Source: UMGS172 sp045647525
GTDB taxonomy: Bacteria > Bacillota > Clostridia > Oscillospirales > Acutalibacteraceae
Length of the DNA stretch: 33,590 nt
Assembly (NCBI GenBank): GCA_045647525.1
Contig: JAZRMK010000050.1
Location: forward strand, 1-33,590
Direction of reading: 5' to 3'
Program-made: the position numbers and the translations under genes
The notes under the pieces: model-generated
What the model saw: the letters and a program-made list of their open reading frames with translations, nothing else
What the model was told of the DNA's origin: nothing
Databases searched by the model: none
In this document: piece by piece, positions 8,224-16,013 of the stretch
Position numbering within the stretch: the first letter of the stretch is position 1
Layout of the letters: every line of letters starts with the position of its first letter

Positions 8224-8837
8224 CAGTTAATGAAATGATTCCGGCGTTTGAAGCCGTGCTTTTTGCAAGCGGCGAGCCGGTTGAAATAGAAAGATTTTGC
8301 CAAATTTTTGAAGTGGACGATGAAACTGTTGTCAGCGTTATGGATATGCTTGCCGACCGATACGAGAATATGGGCAGTGCAGTTAAGGTCATCCGACTTG
8401 ATTTCAGTTATCAGCTTTGTACTAAGAAGGAATACGGCGATTACATACGTACTGCACTTGATCTGCGCCGCAGAACTCCTTTGTCGCAGGCATCGTTAGA
8501 GGTTTTGGCGGTAGTTGCATACAACCAACCTGTTACCAAAGCGTATGTTGAACAGGTCAGAGGTGTTGACTGTTCGGGCGTTGTTTCAACACTGGTTGAA
8601 AAAGGCCTTTTGGAAGAAAAGGGTCGTCTTGAACTGCCCGGAAGACCCTTGCTTTACGGAACGACAACCACATTCTTGCGTTGCTTTGGTCTGAAAAGCC
8701 TTGATGACCTGCCTGAAATTCCCGCAGATGAGACAATTGAGGACCAAAACGGTCAGTTAAAAATGCTTTCTAATGATGTTTTAGAGTTAGCAAAGCAGAT
8801 GGACGAAGAAATTACTGATTTAGAATCCGCAGAGTAA
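8220..8837 (+). CDS. scpB: Segregation and condensation protein B
   Basis: ScpB is the tandem winged-helix (kite) subunit that dimerises on ScpA in the SMC-ScpAB complex. The 205-residue protein carries the typical EAVLFASGEPVEIERF start. In the second winged helix it has LEVLAVVAYNQPVTKAYVEQVRGVD, with LLEEKGRLELPGRPLLYGTT following. The start overlaps the scpA stop in an ATGA junction, with GGAGAAAG upstream. Confidence 0.96.
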   Translation: MTVNEMIPAFEAVLFASGEPVEIERFCQIFEVDDETVVSVMDMLADRYENMGSAVKVIRLDFSYQLCTKKEYGDYIRTALDLRRRTPLSQASLEVLAVVAYNQPVTKAYVEQVRGVDCSGVVSTLVEKGLLEEKGRLELPGRPLLYGTTTTFLRCFGLKSLDDLPEIPADETIEDQNGQLKMLSNDVLELAKQMDEEITDLESAE

Positions 8838-8848
8838 AGGAATTTATT

Positions 8849-9493
8849 ATGACGGCTTTAATAATTATTGCCTCAATTACAGCCTTGATTTTGTTAATTC
8901 TTTTTTCGCACATTTCCTTTTATTTAAAGGTGGATGGCAAACTCCTGATGAGACTCGGTTTCTGGTGTTTCAGGTTTAAATTGCCCTTAAAAAAACAAAA
9001 AGATAAAACGGAAAAAGATAGTACTAAAAAACAGTTAAAGAGTGAAGAAAAGGACAAGAATATAATTGCCAAGATGATTGAGGAAAAGGGGCTAAAAGAA
9101 ACCGTTTCCGAGCTTTGGGAGTTATTGAAACCGATGCTTTTAAAGGCTGTTGAACTGTTAAAAACGGTTAAGGTAAAGAGGTTCAATTTAAAAATTGTTG
9201 CGGCTTGTGATGATGCCGCAAAAACTGCGTTGGAGTACGGTGGAATTTGCAGTATTACTTTTCCTGCTTTATCGTTTTTGATGTCTAAAATGAGGTTTTC
9301 AGAACGAAATACGAAGCTTAGCGTTGACGCTGACTTCGATTCTTCAAAACCTATATTAAAGTTCGACCTTAAAATCAAAGTTAGGGTTATTACAGTGTTA
9401 AAAGCAGCAATTTCGCTTTTGCGTTCAATCATTAAAGTCAGGTTTGTTCAACACATTATCAATAAAAACAAGCCAATTAAAAAAGGAGAATAA
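8849..9493 (+). CDS. DUF2953 membrane-anchored protein (YtfI-like)
   Basis: This 214-residue protein has one N-terminal membrane segment (about 4-24). A charged lysine/glutamate-rich stretch follows (about 50-75), then a mixed alpha/beta C-terminal part. The FYLKVDGKLLMRLGF opening and the position just before ytfJ match DUF2953 proteins such as B. subtilis YtfI, which is paired with YtfJ. The gap to ytfJ is 2 bases. A sporulation link is inferred from that pairing only. Confidence 0.75.
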   Translation: MTALIIIASITALILLILFSHISFYLKVDGKLLMRLGFWCFRFKLPLKKQKDKTEKDSTKKQLKSEEKDKNIIAKMIEEKGLKETVSELWELLKPMLLKAVELLKTVKVKRFNLKIVAACDDAAKTALEYGGICSITFPALSFLMSKMRFSERNTKLSVDADFDSSKPILKFDLKIKVRVITVLKAAISLLRSIIKVRFVQHIINKNKPIKKGE

Positions 9494-9495
9494 TT

Positions 9496-9870
9496 ATGGC
9501 CGAGAACAATATCAGTTCAATTATGGGTGTTACGATGGAAAAGATTCGTTCACTTGTTGATTCTGAAACCATTATTGGTGATCCTATTACCGTAAACGAC
9601 ATTACCGTTATACCCGTATCGAAGGTGTCCTTCGGTTTTGTTTCGGGCGGTTCCGACTTCCCGACAAAATCTGAAAAAACCGTTTTCGGAGGCGGCGGTG
9701 CCGCAGGCGCTACCGTAACACCGGTAGTGTTTATCGTAGTAAAGGGTAATGAAGTAAAACTGCTTCAAATGTCTAATATTGTTTCTACAATTGATGCGGC
9801 TGTTACCGCTGTCCCCGAACTCGCACAGAAATTGACTGCTCTGTTTAAAAAGGAAACAACTATCGAATAA
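9496..9870 (+). CDS. ytfJ: Sporulation protein YtfJ (GerW family)
   Basis: This 124-residue cytosolic protein belongs to the YtfJ/GerW family, made in the forespore and needed for normal germination responses in Bacillus. The recognisable parts are IMGVTMEKIRSLVDSETIIGDPI near the start, VIPVSKVSFGFVSGG, and a glycine-rich segment GGGGAAGATVTPV leading to VFIVVKGNEVKLL. The molecular activity of the family is not established. The ribosome binding site AAGGAG precedes the ATG, and the gene is tightly coupled to the DUF2953 gene. Confidence 0.93.
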   Translation: MAENNISSIMGVTMEKIRSLVDSETIIGDPITVNDITVIPVSKVSFGFVSGGSDFPTKSEKTVFGGGGAAGATVTPVVFIVVKGNEVKLLQMSNIVSTIDAAVTAVPELAQKLTALFKKETTIE

Positions 9871-9895
9871 AGCTTTATTAGAATTATCTTTCTAT

Positions 9896-9931
9896 TTCCG
9901 CCATATATTTAACCTTGAAAGGTTGGCGGAA
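9896..9931 (+). promoter_or_regulatory. Hairpin masking the dacF ribosome binding site
   Basis: TTCCGCCA (9896-9903) pairs with TGGCGGAA (9924-9931), and an inner AACC (9911-9914) can pair with GGTT (9921-9924). The right arm contains the probable ribosome binding site GGCGGA of the carboxypeptidase gene starting at 9934. There is no T run after the stem, so it is not a terminator. Translational control is inferred. Confidence 0.45.
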
Positions 9932-9933
9932 GT

Positions 9934-11085
9934 ATGAAGATAAAAGTTATATTCAAAATCGTTTTATGTCTTGTTGTTATTTTAGCTATTTTGATTTGCA
10001 GTATACCTGTATCTGCTAATGAGGTCAGTGTGTCTGCAAAGGCGTATGTTGTGCTGAATGCTGATACTTTCGAGATTTTAAGCTCGAAAAACGCAACGGC
10101 ACGAATGTCAATGGCAAGTACGACTAAACTTATGACAGCATTGATCTTAGCCGAGCAAAGAACACCTTTTAAGCAAATTGTTGCAACAAAAGAAATGGTA
10201 ACTGTCGAGGGGTCTTCGATGGGTCTTTTGGAGGGTGACACCGTCAGCCACTATGCATTGATGGTGGGTATGATGCTTTCTTCCGGCAACGATGCTGCTA
10301 ATGTTGCGGCTATTTCTGTTGCGGGCAGTGTTGAGAATTTTGCGGTTCTGATGAACAAGCGTGCCAAAGAAATAGGTATGGTCAACACGAATTTTGTGAC
10401 GCCGTCGGGACTCGACGACGATAATCACTATTCGACAGCCTATGATATGTCTTTGTTAGCGGTTGAAGTGCTTAAAAACGAGACATTAAGTAAGATTGTT
10501 GCGTCTGAATCAATGACCGTGTCGTACGGTAACCCTCCGTATGACAGAAGGCTTTATAACCATAACCGATTGCTCTCGACGTATGATGGAGCAATAGGGC
10601 TTAAAACGGGATTCACAAAAAAATCCGGTCGATGTTTGGTGTCGGCGGCAAGACGTGACGGATGTACGGTTATAGCCGTCACATTAAATGCTCCTGACGA
10701 TTGGAACGACCATAAAAAATTGCTTGATTTTGGATTGTCACAGTTGGAATCGGTTGATTTGACTTATGAATTTCAAGATGACACAATGCCGGTTGTCGGC
10801 AGCTATGCCAGAAGAATCAGGATAGGCGTTGACAGTTTTGTGTGCGGTTGCACAAATGTTTCAAAGGATAATGTCACTGCAAAACTATACTTAAAACCGT
10901 TTGTTTATACACCTGTGAAATACGGGCAGGTTGTAGGTAGAGTGGATTATGTGTATTGCGGTAAAGTTATTCATTCTTCGGATGTTTATTCTTTGGCAGA
11001 TCTTGAATTACATAATACAAAAAATCGGTCTTTAAAAGATATTTTTATAAATAGTTTGAAATCATTATTATCGTATTTTTTCTGA
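9934..11085 (+). CDS. dacF: D-alanyl-D-alanine carboxypeptidase (PBP5/DacF-like, S11)
   Basis: This secreted low-molecular-mass penicillin-binding protein removes the terminal D-Ala from peptidoglycan stem peptides. The 383-residue protein has a signal peptide ending around residue 28 (SIPVSANE). It has the full S11 catalytic set: SxxK at S62-K65 (ASTTK), SGN at 117-119, and KTG at 224-226. A PBP5-type beta domain follows, and the C-terminal hydrophobic stretch could be a membrane anchor. The symbol dacF is chosen because it follows ytfJ and scpAB and lies in a sporulation-rich region. dacA or dacB orthology is possible. A hairpin covers the ribosome binding site. Confidence 0.9.
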   Translation: MKIKVIFKIVLCLVVILAILICSIPVSANEVSVSAKAYVVLNADTFEILSSKNATARMSMASTTKLMTALILAEQRTPFKQIVATKEMVTVEGSSMGLLEGDTVSHYALMVGMMLSSGNDAANVAAISVAGSVENFAVLMNKRAKEIGMVNTNFVTPSGLDDDNHYSTAYDMSLLAVEVLKNETLSKIVASESMTVSYGNPPYDRRLYNHNRLLSTYDGAIGLKTGFTKKSGRCLVSAARRDGCTVIAVTLNAPDDWNDHKKLLDFGLSQLESVDLTYEFQDDTMPVVGSYARRIRIGVDSFVCGCTNVSKDNVTAKLYLKPFVYTPVKYGQVVGRVDYVYCGKVIHSSDVYSLADLELHNTKNRSLKDIFINSLKSLLSYFF

Positions 11086-11100
11086 TAGAGAGGAATTATA

Positions 11101-11853
11101 ATGGCAGTTGAAAAAATAAGATTACAAAAGTACTTATCACAGTGCTCGGTTGCATCTCGACGCAAGGCAGAGGAACTCATTGAGCAGGGAAAAGTTAAGG
11201 TTAATGGCAGAAAAGCGATGCTTGGCGATAAAGTGGATCCTGTTCACGATAAGGTCTTGGTATCGGGCAAGCCGGTCATAAACACCAATAAGAACTTTAT
11301 GTATGTTATGCTTCATAAACCCCGTGGATTTGTTACAACTTTAAGTGATGAACAGGGAAGGCGTTGCGTTGCAGATTTGGTAGGTGATGCTGGTGTTCGT
11401 CTTTTTCCGGTAGGTCGTCTTGATCGCAATTCAGAAGGTCTTTTGTTTATGACTAATGACGGTGAATTTGCAAATATGCTGACACATCCTTCGCGTCATG
11501 TTTCAAAGGTTTATAGGGTCACTGTAAAAGGTAAGCCTACCGATGAGCAGATATTTAGAATGAGCGAGGGTATGAAACTTGAAGAGTTTACCACACAGCC
11601 TTGCGACATCAGTGTGCTTGAACCTCACGAGGACCGTACTGTTTTAAGATTTGTTTTATATGAAGGAAAAAATAGAGAAATAAGAAAGCTCTGTGAAGCG
11701 GTAGGACTTACAGTTATGCGTCTTAAACGTGTTGAAATGGCAGGTGTTAAGCTTGGTATGTTGCCTCAGGGAAGATGGCGTGAGCTTAACGAAAAGGAAG
11801 TCAAGAGATTGATGAACGTCAGTGTTTCAAAGGAGTTTAAGGAAAATGATTGA
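11101..11853 (+). CDS. rluB: 23S rRNA pseudouridine synthase, RluB type
   Basis: This enzyme converts a specific uridine of 23S rRNA (position 2605 in E. coli numbering for RluB) to pseudouridine. The 250-residue protein has an N-terminal S4 RNA-binding domain (about 5-60, RLQKYLSQCSVASRRKAEEL). The RsuA-family catalytic motif GRLDRNSEGLL follows, with the catalytic aspartate at D108. Later come FVLYEGKNREIRKLCEAVG and LKRVEMAGVKLG. RluB, RluE, RluF and RsuA are hard to separate by eye; the length and S4 domain favour RluB. The stop overlaps the start of the next gene. Confidence 0.93.
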   Translation: MAVEKIRLQKYLSQCSVASRRKAEELIEQGKVKVNGRKAMLGDKVDPVHDKVLVSGKPVINTNKNFMYVMLHKPRGFVTTLSDEQGRRCVADLVGDAGVRLFPVGRLDRNSEGLLFMTNDGEFANMLTHPSRHVSKVYRVTVKGKPTDEQIFRMSEGMKLEEFTTQPCDISVLEPHEDRTVLRFVLYEGKNREIRKLCEAVGLTVMRLKRVEMAGVKLGMLPQGRWRELNEKEVKRLMNVSVSKEFKEND

Positions 11854-12214
11854 GATACATCCTTTGCGAGATGGTGATAGACTCGCTAAACTTTACAATG
11901 AAAAAGGAATAAAGTTTACCGATGATTCTATTGCAGTTGTCGCGCATTCAAATGATGAGATTCTTGGTTGTTGTCTTTTCGACTTAACCTTAGAAAAAGG
12001 AACAGTGCATCATATCGAGCCTGCTGACGATATTATGTTTGCTGATGGGATTTTGCGTTCAGCGCTCCATGTTTGTGTTGAGAATGGTGTTTATTCGGTT
12101 TTTTATTCCGAAAGTGCGCCAATAAAGCTTATTGAAAAGCTTGGTTTTATAAAAAATGATGAAGCTAAACAACTTAATGTGGATAAGTTGTTCTCGTCCT
12201 GCGAAAATTGCTGA
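11846..12214 (+). CDS. Small GNAT-like protein
   Basis: This 122-residue protein has a likely acetyltransferase-type C-terminal half. A helix ADGILRSALHVCVENGV is followed by a strand and then LIEKLGFIKND, the usual end of a GNAT fold. The acetyl-CoA loop (Q/RxxGxG/A) is not evident, so enzymatic activity is doubtful and the substrate unknown. The ATG at 11846 overlaps the rluB stop by 8 bases and has AAGGAGTTTAAGGAAA before it. An earlier in-frame start at 11822 lies deeper inside rluB and has no site of its own. It ends the DUF1015-to-rluB run. Confidence 0.65.
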   Translation: MIEIHPLRDGDRLAKLYNEKGIKFTDDSIAVVAHSNDEILGCCLFDLTLEKGTVHHIEPADDIMFADGILRSALHVCVENGVYSVFYSESAPIKLIEKLGFIKNDEAKQLNVDKLFSSCENC

Positions 12215-12230
12215 TTTACTGAATTTTTAC

Positions 12231-12259
12231 TTGTTATTTATTAGTTAATTTTATATAAT
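12231..12259 (+). promoter_or_regulatory. Probable promoter of the carboxyltransferase cluster
   Basis: -35 TTGTTA (12231-12236) and -10 TATAAT (12254-12259) have a 17-base spacer. They lie 78 bases before the first gene of the cluster. The long leader that follows contains two inverted repeats (AAGTAAA 12281-12287 with TTTACTT 12304-12310; TTCGT 12311-12315 with ACGAA 12322-12326). Confidence 0.65.
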
Positions 12260-12336
12260 TGTTAGTAGTAATATAAATTTAAGTAAAAGTGACAAATAAT
12301 ATATTTACTTTTCGTGAATTTACGAATGGAGGAAAA

Positions 12337-13707
12337 ATGATGGACTGTGTAAACGGTTTGGTACGCCTTGAAAATGAGGTTGCTGCTTTGGGTAAAAGCG
12401 AGGCATATACGCGACTTGCGATGTTGTTTGACGGCGGTGTATTTACTGAACTTGACCGTTTTTCTAAAAATGGTGAAAGCGGTTGCGGTGTGGTTACTGC
12501 ATATGGCAATATTAACGGAAGTGGCGCTTACGCTTTTTCTCAGGATGTGTCTGTACTTTCCGGCGCAATGGGAAGAGCTCAGGCTGCAAAGATTAAAAAA
12601 GTTTATGATTTGGCATATATGAACGGCGCTCCCGTAGTTGGAATCTATGACTCAAAAGGTGCCTTTGCTGAGGAGGGCGTTGATGCTCTTAATGCTTACG
12701 GGGATTTGATTTCAGCTTCGGCTAAGATATCCGGCGTTGTTCCTCAAATTTCGATTATTGCCGGTACTTGCATTGGCTCTGCTGCTGTTTTGGCTAATAT
12801 TGCTGACGTTACTGTAATGCTTAAAGATGCTGAATTTTGTGTTAATTCTGCAGCTGTTATCGGTGACGAAGCTGCTGGCTCTGCCGAGGCTAATGCTGAG
12901 TGCGGCACTGTTTCAGTTGTTACAACCGATATGACTGAGGCTGTTGAAAAGGTAGTAGCAATTTTAGGGTCGTTACCCGGAAATAATCTTTCTATTCCTG
13001 CTATTGCCGATTACATCCCCGCTTCGGGTGAAGGTATCGAAGCTATCGTAGATGATGACAGTTTTGTAGAACTCTGGAAGGATTTTGGTGGCTGTGCAAA
13101 GGTTGGCTTTGCAAGAGTTGTTGGAAACTCGGTTGGTATAGTAGCAACTGTTCCTGAAAAAAATAATGGTAAACTTTGCGGCAACGGTGCTGCAAAAATT
13201 GCTCGTTTTGTTCGTCTTTGCGATGCGTACTCGATTCCCGTTGTGACTTTACTTGACTGTGCCGGATTTATGGGCAGTGCAGAGGACGAGCTTTCAGGCT
13301 CTGTTAAAGCAGTGTCCATGCTTACAATGGCTTACGCCGATGCTACAACCGCTAAGGTTACTGTCATAACAGGAAAAGCATACGGTGCAGCATACACTGC
13401 AATGGCGGGTTCTGCTTCGGGTGCTGATGTTGTTCTTGCATTGGCTGACGCTTGTGTTTGTGCCTTAGAGCCCATGACCGCTGTTCAGTTCCTTTATAAA
13501 GACCGTTTGGGCGAAGAAACAAGAGAATCACTTGAAACCGAATATAAACTTACAGTGGGTTCTCCTTTCGAAGCCGCTAAGAACGGTGCTATTACAGATG
13601 TTATTACAAAAGAGCAGATGGCCGATAAGGTTATTGCGGCTCTTGATATGCTTGCATCAAAACGTGTTTCTACCCTTGAAAAGAAACACTCAAATATGCC
13701 TTTCTAA
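12337..13707 (+). CDS. Acyl-CoA-type carboxyltransferase subunit (12S/MmdA-like, divergent)
   Basis: This 456-residue protein has the twin crotonase-fold N-CT and C-CT domains of the propionyl-CoA carboxylase beta / methylmalonyl-CoA decarboxylase alpha / transcarboxylase 12S family. In the N-CT it has VAILG-type CoA-fold features, AYAFSQDVSVLSGAMGRAQA (67-86) and GAPVVGIYDS (97-106). In the C-CT, VVTLLDCAGF and AKVTVITGKAYGAAYTAMAG are clear. It is about 50 residues shorter than usual. The acyl-CoA binding motif usually read as DSGGARIQEG is DSKGAFAEEG (105-114), and GPCAGGAVYSP is replaced by GTCIGSAAVLA. Substrate is therefore uncertain. GGAGG at 12328-12332 serves either ATG (12337 or 12340). 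The biotin carrier gene follows by 24 bases. Confidence 0.85.
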   Translation: MMDCVNGLVRLENEVAALGKSEAYTRLAMLFDGGVFTELDRFSKNGESGCGVVTAYGNINGSGAYAFSQDVSVLSGAMGRAQAAKIKKVYDLAYMNGAPVVGIYDSKGAFAEEGVDALNAYGDLISASAKISGVVPQISIIAGTCIGSAAVLANIADVTVMLKDAEFCVNSAAVIGDEAAGSAEANAECGTVSVVTTDMTEAVEKVVAILGSLPGNNLSIPAIADYIPASGEGIEAIVDDDSFVELWKDFGGCAKVGFARVVGNSVGIVATVPEKNNGKLCGNGAAKIARFVRLCDAYSIPVVTLLDCAGFMGSAEDELSGSVKAVSMLTMAYADATTAKVTVITGKAYGAAYTAMAGSASGADVVLALADACVCALEPMTAVQFLYKDRLGEETRESLETEYKLTVGSPFEAAKNGAITDVITKEQMADKVIAALDMLASKRVSTLEKKHSNMPF

Positions 13708-13731
13708 TTGATATTGACGGAGGAAAAAATA

Positions 13732-14136
13732 ATGAGACAATTTAAAATTACAGTTAATGGCAAAGCATACGATGTTCAGGTTGAAGAAAACGGTGTAGCA
13801 ACTGCTCCCGTAGTTGCACCCGCACCGGTTGCAGCAGCTCCTGTTGCTGCTCCTGCTCCCGCCACTGCTCCTGCTGTTGCAGCAGAACCCGCAGCACCTG
13901 CACCTGCCGCAGCACCCGGTGCCGGCGAAGAGGTTGCAGCTCCAATGCCTGGTACAATCTTGAAGGTCCTTGTTTCTAACGGACAGGCTGTTAAAACAGG
14001 TGATGCTCTTGTTGTTCTTGAAGCTATGAAGATGGAAAATGAAATCACTTCTCATTGTGACGGTACAATTACTTCGGTTTGCGTATCTCAGGGCGAATCT
14101 GTTGATGTTGGCAAGGTACTTGTCACTATCAGTTAA
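13732..14136 (+). CDS. Biotin carboxyl carrier protein (1.3S/gamma-type)
   Basis: This 134-residue carrier shuttles CO2 on biotin between carboxyltransferase sites. A short N-terminal region (MRQFKITVNGKAYDVQVEE) is followed by a flexible alanine/proline linker (about 23-66) and a C-terminal biotinyl domain. The biotin-accepting lysine is K100 in VLEAMKMENE. The architecture matches the transcarboxylase 1.3S subunit and the gamma/biotin subunits of sodium-pumping decarboxylases. AGGAGG-like GGAGGAAAA precedes the ATG. It lies between the 12S-like and 5S-like genes. Confidence 0.95.
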   Translation: MRQFKITVNGKAYDVQVEENGVATAPVVAPAPVAAAPVAAPAPATAPAVAAEPAAPAPAAAPGAGEEVAAPMPGTILKVLVSNGQAVKTGDALVVLEAMKMENEITSHCDGTITSVCVSQGESVDVGKVLVTIS

Positions 14137-14159
14137 TCAAGTTGAAAAGAGGACTAATA

Positions 14160-15557
14160 ATGGCTAAAATTGGTATTACCGAAACGCTGCTTCGCGACGC
14201 TCATCAGTCTTTGTTGGCAACGCGTATGACAACTGAGGATATGCTTCCTATTCTCGAACAGTTGGATAAGGTTGGATTCCATTCTCTTGAATGTTGGGGT
14301 GGAGCAACATACGATTCTTGTCTTCGTTTCCTTGATGAAGACCCGTGGGAAAGACTGCGAATTATCCGCGAAAAGTGTCCTAATACAAAACTTCAAATGC
14401 TTTTCCGCGGTCAGAATATGTTGGGATACAGACATTATGCAGACGATGTTGTTGAATATCTTGTTCAAAAGTCGGTTGCAAACGGTATCGATATCATCCG
14501 TATTTTCGATGCATTGAATGATACACGCAATCTTGAAACATCAATAAATGCTGCAAAAAAGGAAAAAGCTCATGTTCAGGGTGCTGTTTCCTATACAACC
14601 GGTCCCGTTTTTGACCTTAAATATTACACTGAATATGCAAAGCAGTTGGAAAATATGGGTGCAGATTCTATCTGTATTAAGGATATGGCTGCTCTCCTCA
14701 CTCCTTATGCTACCTATGATTTGGTAAAAGCTATTAAGGAAACCGTCAAGATTCCCGTTCAGGTTCATTCACATTACACTTCGGGTCTTGGCTCAATGGT
14801 GTTGATGAAGGCTATTGAGGCAGGCGCTGATGTAGTTGATACTGCGCTTTCTCCGCTTTCTATGGGTACTTCTCATCCTGCAACCGAGTCTATGGTTGCG
14901 GCATTGCAGGGAACCGAATATGATACAGGACTTAACCTTGAAGCATTGGATGAAATTGCAAAGTATGTATCTACTCTTCGCGATAGATATATCGCTGATG
15001 GTCTGCTTTCACCCAAAATGTTGGCATCTGATGCCAAGGCACTGATATATCAGGTCCCCGGCGGTATGCTTTCAAACCTTCTTTCTCAGCTCAAACAGGC
15101 AGGTAAGGAAGATAAGCTGACTGAGGTACTTGAAGAAGTTCCCAAGGTAAGAGCTGATTGCGGTTATCCTCCGCTTGTTACCCCGTCATCTCAGATTGTT
15201 GGCACTCAGGCTGTTTACAATGTAATAATGGGCGAGCGCTATAAGATGGTTACTAAGGAGTTTAAGGGTGTTGTTCGCGGTGAATACGGTCGTACTCCTG
15301 TTGCTATTGACCCCGAATTCCAGAAGAAGATTATCGGTGATGAAGAGCCAATTACCTGCCGTCCTGCAGATTTGATTGCTCCTGAACTTGAAACTTTGCG
15401 TACAGAATGTGCAAAGTGGTCTGAGCAGGAGGAAGATGTTCTGTCGTATGCACAGTTCCCGAAGGTAGCAACCGACTTCTTCGAGAAGAGAGCAAATAAA
15501 AAGTACAAGGTTGATGCTGCTAATTCGGACATAGAAAATAAAGTCCATCCGATGTAA
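14160..15557 (+). CDS. Pyruvate/oxaloacetate carboxyltransferase (5S / OadA carboxyltransferase domain)
   Basis: This TIM-barrel carboxyltransferase exchanges CO2 between carboxybiotin and pyruvate/oxaloacetate. The 465-residue protein has the DRE-TIM-like start ETLLRDAHQSLLATRM with metal ligand D13. It also has the active-site lysine in CIKDMAALL (K174) and the metal-binding histidines in VHSHYTSG (H203, H205). The C-terminal conserved domain contains VPGGMLSNL. No biotinyl domain is fused, which fits a separate carrier (the preceding gene). It could act as the transcarboxylase 5S subunit, oxaloacetate decarboxylase alpha or pyruvate carboxylase subunit B. The ATG at 14160 has AGAGGA upstream. 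No membrane beta subunit follows; the next gene is secG. Confidence 0.93.
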   Translation: MAKIGITETLLRDAHQSLLATRMTTEDMLPILEQLDKVGFHSLECWGGATYDSCLRFLDEDPWERLRIIREKCPNTKLQMLFRGQNMLGYRHYADDVVEYLVQKSVANGIDIIRIFDALNDTRNLETSINAAKKEKAHVQGAVSYTTGPVFDLKYYTEYAKQLENMGADSICIKDMAALLTPYATYDLVKAIKETVKIPVQVHSHYTSGLGSMVLMKAIEAGADVVDTALSPLSMGTSHPATESMVAALQGTEYDTGLNLEALDEIAKYVSTLRDRYIADGLLSPKMLASDAKALIYQVPGGMLSNLLSQLKQAGKEDKLTEVLEEVPKVRADCGYPPLVTPSSQIVGTQAVYNVIMGERYKMVTKEFKGVVRGEYGRTPVAIDPEFQKKIIGDEEPITCRPADLIAPELETLRTECAKWSEQEEDVLSYAQFPKVATDFFEKRANKKYKVDAANSDIENKVHPM

Positions 15558-15566
15558 AAAAAGTGT

Positions 15567-15595
15567 TGCATTCTTAACAAGTTTGTGATACAATG
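15567..15595 (+). promoter_or_regulatory. Promoter of secG
   Basis: -35 TTGCAT (15567-15572) and -10 TACAAT (15590-15595) are spaced by 17 bases, about 52 bases before secG. No terminator separates secG from the carboxyltransferase cluster, so read-through is also possible. Confidence 0.7.
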
Positions 15596-15647
15596 ACAAG
15601 GCTAAATAAAAATTATTAACTTTTTGATATATTTGGAGGTATCACAA

Positions 15648-15908
15648 ATGAATGGTTGGATGATAGCAATAGGAATAGCTATGATGGTTGTTTCTCTTTT
15701 GATTATCGTTGTTGTTCTTCTTCAACAGAGCCGTCGCTCCGGTGTTGGTGCGATTTCCGGCGGTGTTGACACTTTCTTTTCTAAAAATAAAGCAAGAGAT
15801 ATTGATGGCAAGATTTCAAGATTGACCAAGTGGATTGCCCTTGCTTTCTTCGCATTGGCAATTGCTGCAAGTGCTATTTCTTTGTTGTTGATGAAAACAG
15901 CCGGATAA
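15648..15908 (+). CDS. secG: Protein translocase subunit SecG
   Basis: SecG is the small accessory subunit of the SecYEG protein-export channel in the cytoplasmic membrane. The 86-residue protein has two membrane segments (about 4-25 and 60-82). Between them is the conserved cytosolic loop VVLLQQSRRSGVGAISGG. The ATG at 15648 follows TTGGAGG with 8 bases spacing. The in-frame upstream start at 15624 lacks a site. It appears to be a single-gene unit, with its own promoter and terminator. Confidence 0.95.
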   Translation: MNGWMIAIGIAMMVVSLLIIVVVLLQQSRRSGVGAISGGVDTFFSKNKARDIDGKISRLTKWIALAFFALAIAASAISLLLMKTAG

Positions 15909-15927
15909 ATATTAAATTTAAATCAAA

Positions 15928-15962
15928 ACCGCCCGTGCTTTTTGCTCGGGCGGTATTTTTTT
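15928..15962 (+). terminator. Rho-independent terminator of secG
   Basis: ACCGCCCG (15928-15935) pairs with CGGGCGGT (15947-15954), with an additional inner GC/GC pair. It is followed by A and seven or more T residues. Confidence 0.95.
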
Positions 15963-16013
15963 TAGAAATTTTCATAAGTATTATAAGTAAACCTTTAAAA
16001 AGGGGATAATACC

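Noticed and set aside
8920..9432. 170-codon minus-strand ORF opposite the DUF2953 gene
   Set aside because: The plus-strand gene is in a tight operon with scpB and ytfJ. The reverse frame is Ser/Phe-rich and low in complexity, as expected from the complement of a Lys/Glu-rich protein.
12178..12186. Second exact DnaA box
   Set aside because: It lies inside the GNAT-like coding sequence near its end, with no cluster of boxes or AT-rich unwinding region, so there is no support for an origin.
13801..13925. Repetitive GCT/GCA/CCG-rich stretch considered as a DNA repeat
   Set aside because: It is the alanine/proline linker of the biotin carrier protein. The repeats are irregular and fully explained by the protein.
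13754..14055. Long minus-strand ORFs opposite the biotin carrier gene
   Set aside because: They arise from the alanine/proline-rich linker codons. The repetitive Gln/Leu/Arg or Ser/Gly/Cys composition is a shadow of that low-complexity stretch.
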